Origin: Periconia sp. R9002
Lineage: Eukaryota; Ascomycota; Dothideomycetes; Pleosporales; Periconiaceae
DNA length: 10,682 nucleotides
Assembly (NCBI GenBank): GCA_023627715.1
Contig: JAMAHW010000253.1
Span: forward strand, 1 to 10,682
Reading direction: 5' to 3'
The notes beneath the pieces were generated by a model, which saw nothing but the letters and a program-made list of their open reading frames with translations, was not told the DNA's origin and did no database searches. Shown piece after piece: positions 7,798 through 10,682 of the stretch. Numbering within the stretch: position 1 is the first letter of the stretch; every line of letters starts with the position of its first letter. The position numbers were made by a program, and so were the translations under genes.

Positions 7798-8479
7798 TTA
7801 TCTGATCACCTCTGCCCTATATAAGGGACAGGTCGCCTGCGGAAGATCTTCAAGCAAGCTCTAATCATCTACGCCTTCATGCTGCATCCAACTTATAGCA
7901 CACTTTTCGTGAAACCCATGTTCACAGCGATACTGAATGCACAAGTCCTCAGAATCTATTTCTTCTTGACAATGCACACATATTTCGCCGGCAATCGACA
8001 GACTGGCGGCAGTTCCATCTTTGTACATCCCGAGCCTGACCAGTTCCTTCGATGCAACATGTTGTACTCTTTCATATGCTATTAGAGCATCCTCATTGTT
8101 GGGTTCAAGGTACAAGCAAGCTTGTAACATGTCGGAAGCTTGTTCAGGGCTGCCTTGAAGTTCAAAAGACTGCAGAGAGATGGAATTAGGCCTTGCACAA
8201 CTTGCGTTGGCCGAATGATCGAGCCGCCGAGTCGTTGATATCGTGGTCTCGCAAGAAGCCGAGCAGATCACAACGCGCCTAGCCACTGTCGCACCCAGAT
8301 TTGTTGTATGCATTGAGTCGACTGGTTAAAAGGATAAGATGCAGCTGGCTCGCAGCGGTTGTAGGTCCAGCTCTGCAGATATCCACTTTGGAAATAGCAG
8401 CCTCGTACTTTTCTATCGCCGCGACGTATTCTCCTTTGCTAAAGAGCGAGTTTCCTTCGTCTTTCAAAGTCAGCGCCAT
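7798..8479 (-). pseudogene. TPR plus RING-H2 protein, pseudogene (about 226 codons)
   Basis: The intact form would be a TPR protein with a C-terminal RING-H2 finger, probably a ubiquitin ligase acting on TPR-bound partners. It starts at ATG 8479 (context ATATCAGCATGGC) with a TPR-like segment, MALTLKDEGNSLFSKGEY. A second helical repeat contains SPEQASDMLQACLYLEPNN. The RING ligands run CVHC, then C-E-H-x2-H-x2-C, then C-P-L-Y. Five lesions are seen: TAG at 8279-8281 (codon 67), TAA at 8186-8188 (codon 98), a one-base shift at the T4 run 8164-8167, TAG at 7861-7863 inside the RING, and Tyr (TAT, 7819-7821) where the eighth zinc ligand should be Cys. Reading past them gives continuous family-like sequence to TAA 7798-7800. 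No convincing donors were found that would splice the lesions out, though a small intron near 8165-8285 is the alternative. The reading of the lesions rests on motif continuity, not on an alignment. Confidence 0.7.
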
Positions 8480-8940
8480 TGCTGATATTAGCGTGTAGTC
8501 TAGTAGGCGTTTGTACAGTCAAAGGCGAAGAGGGGTGGTCAAACCCACTGCGCTAGACCCACGTGTTGACAGGTTTGGTGGTCTAAGCGCCGGCACAAAC
8601 CTAACTTAGCTCTTTGGGCAATGGAAGCTGGGTAAGGTAGGTGCTGCGGCAAATATATTATAGCGTTTGGCAGCAACCATCGTTCACTCTTATGAGTTAG
8701 TGCAATCGTCTTGTAACTTAGGGTTACTTCAATCAAGAGCTAACACCCCTCCCTATGTCACCGGACACACTGTGCAACCGGACAAGACTACTATTTAGAC
8801 ACGTCAATTTTGCCCTCGCGAACCTATTGCGTTACAGCCATAAAATAATTACATTTTAGCTATTTCTGCTCTAGCAATTGGCCTCTAATGAGAAAATTAC
8901 TGTGGTTTTAACCGTGTTGTGGATCATTCTGCTAAGTGAG
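8480..8940. other. non-coding, partly AT-rich region
   Basis: No protein-like frame was found. The part next to 8480 would have held the promoter of the dead TPR-RING gene. A TTAGGG-containing near-palindrome (GTAACTTAGGGTTAC) lies at 8713-8727, and 8830-8930 is AT-rich. Confidence 0.4.
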
Positions 8941-9039
8941 GGACAAGATCTAGGCAGAGATTAGGCACGAGTTGGGCAGAAAATGGACAAAACTATGACA
9001 AAACTTGGACAAAGCCACGATAGAAATTCGGTAGAAGGC
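8941..9039. repeat. degenerate 11-bp tandem array, about 9 units
   Basis: The stretch can be cut into consecutive 11-mers: GGACAAGATCT, AGGCAGAGATT, AGGCACGAGTT, GGGCAGAAAAT, GGACAAAACTA, TGACAAAACTT, GGACAAAGCCA, CGATAGAAATT and CGGTAGAAGGC. The rough consensus is GGnCAgAaatt. The central units are the most alike. It lies downstream (in minus sense) of the LINE coding end, so it could be part of that element's 3' tail. Confidence 0.6.
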
Positions 9040-9199
9040 AGAAGCCCGGGGTCGTTAGCTCCTTGGCACTCCCCGACGCTGAATTGCTATTGATCGTACC
9101 CTTGTATATACAACTGCGGCAGAATCCCAACAAAATGCGGACCAAATTTGGACCCGAACCCCCTTCGCGCGCGCGTGTGTGTGAGAAAATTTTATTATG

Positions 9200-9634
9200 G
9201 CCATGCACCCTGAAGATATGGGTCGGTACTAGTCGCCCAGTGTCTTTCGCAAACTCGATCGAGGCCTTGACTCCTGCTGTGCCTGCCTTCCATCGCTCTA
9301 TCGGTCCATCGATTCTCTGTCCGCCTTCTTGTTTGCTCAAATATCCTCTCAATGCATATAATAGCTCTCCAAATCGATACTCGTGCTGCTGTCTCAGTTG
9401 TGCTATGTGCTGCCTCTATCGCCTATACGTGAAGAGATAGTGCGCTATTGACACTTTGATTCCGCACTCGCATAGCTCTGTGTCTGATACCTTAATCTTG
9501 TGGAGATACTCCTTGGGAAATGTCTTGCCTGTCCGAAGCTGTGTGAGGATAGTAATCTCCGCGCTGCTTAGCTGCCGGCACAGCTCTGCCGACTTGCTAA
9601 GATGGAATGCTGGATTGATTTTCTTTGTGAACAT
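9200..9634 (-). mobile_element. Tad1-like LINE (non-LTR retrotransposon), degenerate 3' coding end
   Basis: The minus strand reads like the C-terminal end of a fungal Tad1-clade LINE polyprotein, after the reverse transcriptase. Seen in one frame: SSAEITILTQLRTG (the LxQLRTG block near the end of such polyproteins), then C-E-C-G-x6-H, a terminal zinc-knuckle-like motif. A TAG follows at 9416-9418. The same frame then resumes with GELLYALRGYLSK, and ERWKAG, VKASIEFAKDTGRL, which matches the usual W-K-x-n-A-x-I-x-F-A-x-x-TGRL ending. The upstream polyprotein (endonuclease, reverse transcriptase) is absent, as expected of a 5'-truncated copy. The element is dead. The exact 3' end is unclear; the 11-bp array at 8941-9039 may belong to it. 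Assignment is by motif memory. Confidence 0.75.
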
Positions 9635-9855
9635 GCCTGCGCCGCCTGATTAACGAGATTGTCCTTCCAGAGCAGGAATGTGAATCATGGGTCGCAGGTT
9701 TCGATATCACTATGATGGCGGTGGTTGGGGGAAAGGAGAGGTCGGTGAGTGAGTGGCAAGCCTTGATTGATAAGATCGAGGGTTTGACAATTGAGAAAAT
9801 CTGGATATTCGGGTCTAATAACGAGAGTATTATTGAAACAGTAAAAGAACTTTAG
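9631..9855 (+). pseudogene. O-methyltransferase, C-terminal fragment
   Basis: The plus-strand frame open after TGA 9628-9630 reads LINEIVLPEQE, then GFDITMMAVVGGKERSVSEW and QALIDKI, and EKIWIFGSNNESIIETVKEL before TAG 9853-9855. This follows the end of fungal SAM-dependent O-methyltransferases of the plant-type (Methyltransf_2) family: the LLINE-VLP strand, the D-x-TMM--V-GGKERt--EW helix and a final IIE strand. Roughly the last 70 residues of a protein normally near 400 are present; the SAM-binding glycine motif and the catalytic His region are missing. Its left edge meets the opposite-strand LINE remnant, which suggests the LINE or a rearrangement cut the gene. Such enzymes often belong to secondary-metabolite clusters; no cluster is visible here. 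Confidence 0.75.
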
Positions 9856-10125
9856 GACCTGAATGGAACTCACAACTGGCTCATAAATCCAGGCCTGAGG
9901 TCTTCTCATTATCGGCAATTAGTTCATAGAATGGAGATCATATATTTAATCAAGAAGTATACAATATCCTTGTCACATGGAATGCGTGCGTTGAAGTTAG
10001 ATCTGCACAATCGAGCAGGGACCACAGCACCGATCGCACTAGGCCAGGGGTAAAAGCCAACGAGAGAAAGTTGGCAGACATGAAAAAAAGATCAATCAAT
10101 CAATCAATCAATCAATAAACAATCA
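9856..10125. other. non-coding spacer between two dead genes
   Basis: I see no coding frame. I searched the minus strand for the missing C-terminus of the esterase gene (a Cys, GYPxxW and GGH block) and did not find it. A tetranucleotide repeat is listed separately. Confidence 0.45.
10091..10114. repeat. (ATCA)6 microsatellite
   Basis: Six ATCA units, preceded by an A7 run and followed by ATAAACAATCATCA, start about 12 nt past the premature stop of the esterase relic. On that gene's strand it reads (TGAT)n and supplies several further in-frame stops. Confidence 0.9.
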
Positions 10126-10682
10126 TCACCGATAAAAAGATTTCATCGCATGCGTGCTGCCAGGTGCAGGCTCCTTGACCCCTGCCATTGAATTGCACCC
10201 GTTGTTCTTGACAAAACGATCTCTCAGGGAACGACCAGTAGCAATAGGCAGAGTCCCGTCTTTAATCCCATGGATTCCGAAGTAGGCAATAGGATCGTTC
10301 CCCCCCTCACATCCTGACAAGTTGGCCACCAGCGATAATCGCAACTGCTCGGAACTTGTTCGCGCGGTTACATGCCAGGGAGTAGAACATGCCAGCCCCA
10401 GAGGAGAAGCCGATAGCGAAACGTTGACCCTGATCAACACAGAGGCCAGTGTCGACATAGTCGTTGATAGCGTCGATGAGCTTAGGGTGTTGGTCAGATT
10501 CCAGACATTTCGCCGCCAGAAATTGTATCATACCTTAGTATCTTGCCCTCCACTGTTAACCCATCCTCCATTAAGTCCTTGCGGCGCCACAAAGATTACC
10601 GTCTCGTTGGCTATCTTGTCTATGCCGAAATAGTTCCATTTATCGGTTCCGCCGTCGGCGACCTGGTCCATGGTTCCACCAT
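10126..10682 (-). pseudogene. feruloyl esterase / PHB-depolymerase-like esterase, partial and broken
   Basis: An intact relative would be a secreted serine esterase of the feruloyl esterase C / Esterase_PHB type, cutting ferulate esters from plant cell-wall xylan. The 5' part, including any signal peptide, lies beyond the window. The first visible exon (10680-10534) reads GGTMDQVADGGTDKWNYFG, then VIFVAPQGL and GGWVNSGGQD. A 53-nt intron (10533-10481; GTATGA, CTGACC, TAAG) follows. Exon two contains the nucleophile motif GFSSGAG and FRAVAIIAG. At 10324-10330 an extra base shifts the frame, after which the family sequence resumes as [27 protein letters not shown] and FVKNNGC. The frame stops at TGA 10126-10128. 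The last 30 or so residues of the family, with a conserved Cys and the catalytic His (around WCxFDGGH), are missing. The frameshift alone could be a sequencing error, but the lost end argues for a true pseudogene. Confidence 0.8.

Overview
The window looks like nuclear DNA of a filamentous ascomycete (Pezizomycotina). The genes carry very short introns (49 to 67 nt, plus one of 152 nt) with GT donors, AG acceptors and CTGAC/CTGAT-type branch sites. The protein families are typical of such fungi: a Zn(II)2Cys6 transcription factor, a short-chain dehydrogenase, a feruloyl-esterase-like protein and a Tad1-type LINE. No tRNA, rRNA, CRISPR array or bacterial operon was seen. The species cannot be named from this sequence.

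The left half (1 to about 6,800) holds two genes that look intact and are transcribed divergently. A three-exon short-chain dehydrogenase/reductase lies on the minus strand (402-1520). A four-exon protein of about 716 residues lies on the plus strand (4495-6796). The latter joins a Zn2Cys6 DNA-binding domain to a C-terminal maltose/galactoside O-acetyltransferase-like left-handed beta-helix domain. About 3 kb separates the two start codons. That gap holds a TATA-like palindrome close to the dehydrogenase, two inverted repeats, a possible coding relic, and a GC-rich leader with pentanucleotide repeats and a short upstream ORF before the transcription factor.

The right half (about 7,190 to the end) is a graveyard of broken genes. 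In order it holds a short OrsD/DUF3505-like zinc-finger fragment, a faint O-methyltransferase-like fragment, and a TPR plus RING-H2 pseudogene with three stops, a frameshift and a lost zinc ligand. Next come an 11-bp minisatellite-like array, the 3' end of a Tad1-like LINE, and a clear O-methyltransferase C-terminal fragment abutting the LINE. Last is a feruloyl esterase/PHB-depolymerase-like gene with a frameshift and a missing C-terminus. Most of the lesions in the TPR-RING and LINE relics fit C-to-T changes at CpA sites, as expected of repeat-induced point mutation or plain deamination.

The window gives no direct sign that the two intact genes work in one pathway. The most unusual protein is the regulator-enzyme fusion, whose transferase domain seems to lack the family's catalytic histidine and might act as a ligand sensor; that role is inference.
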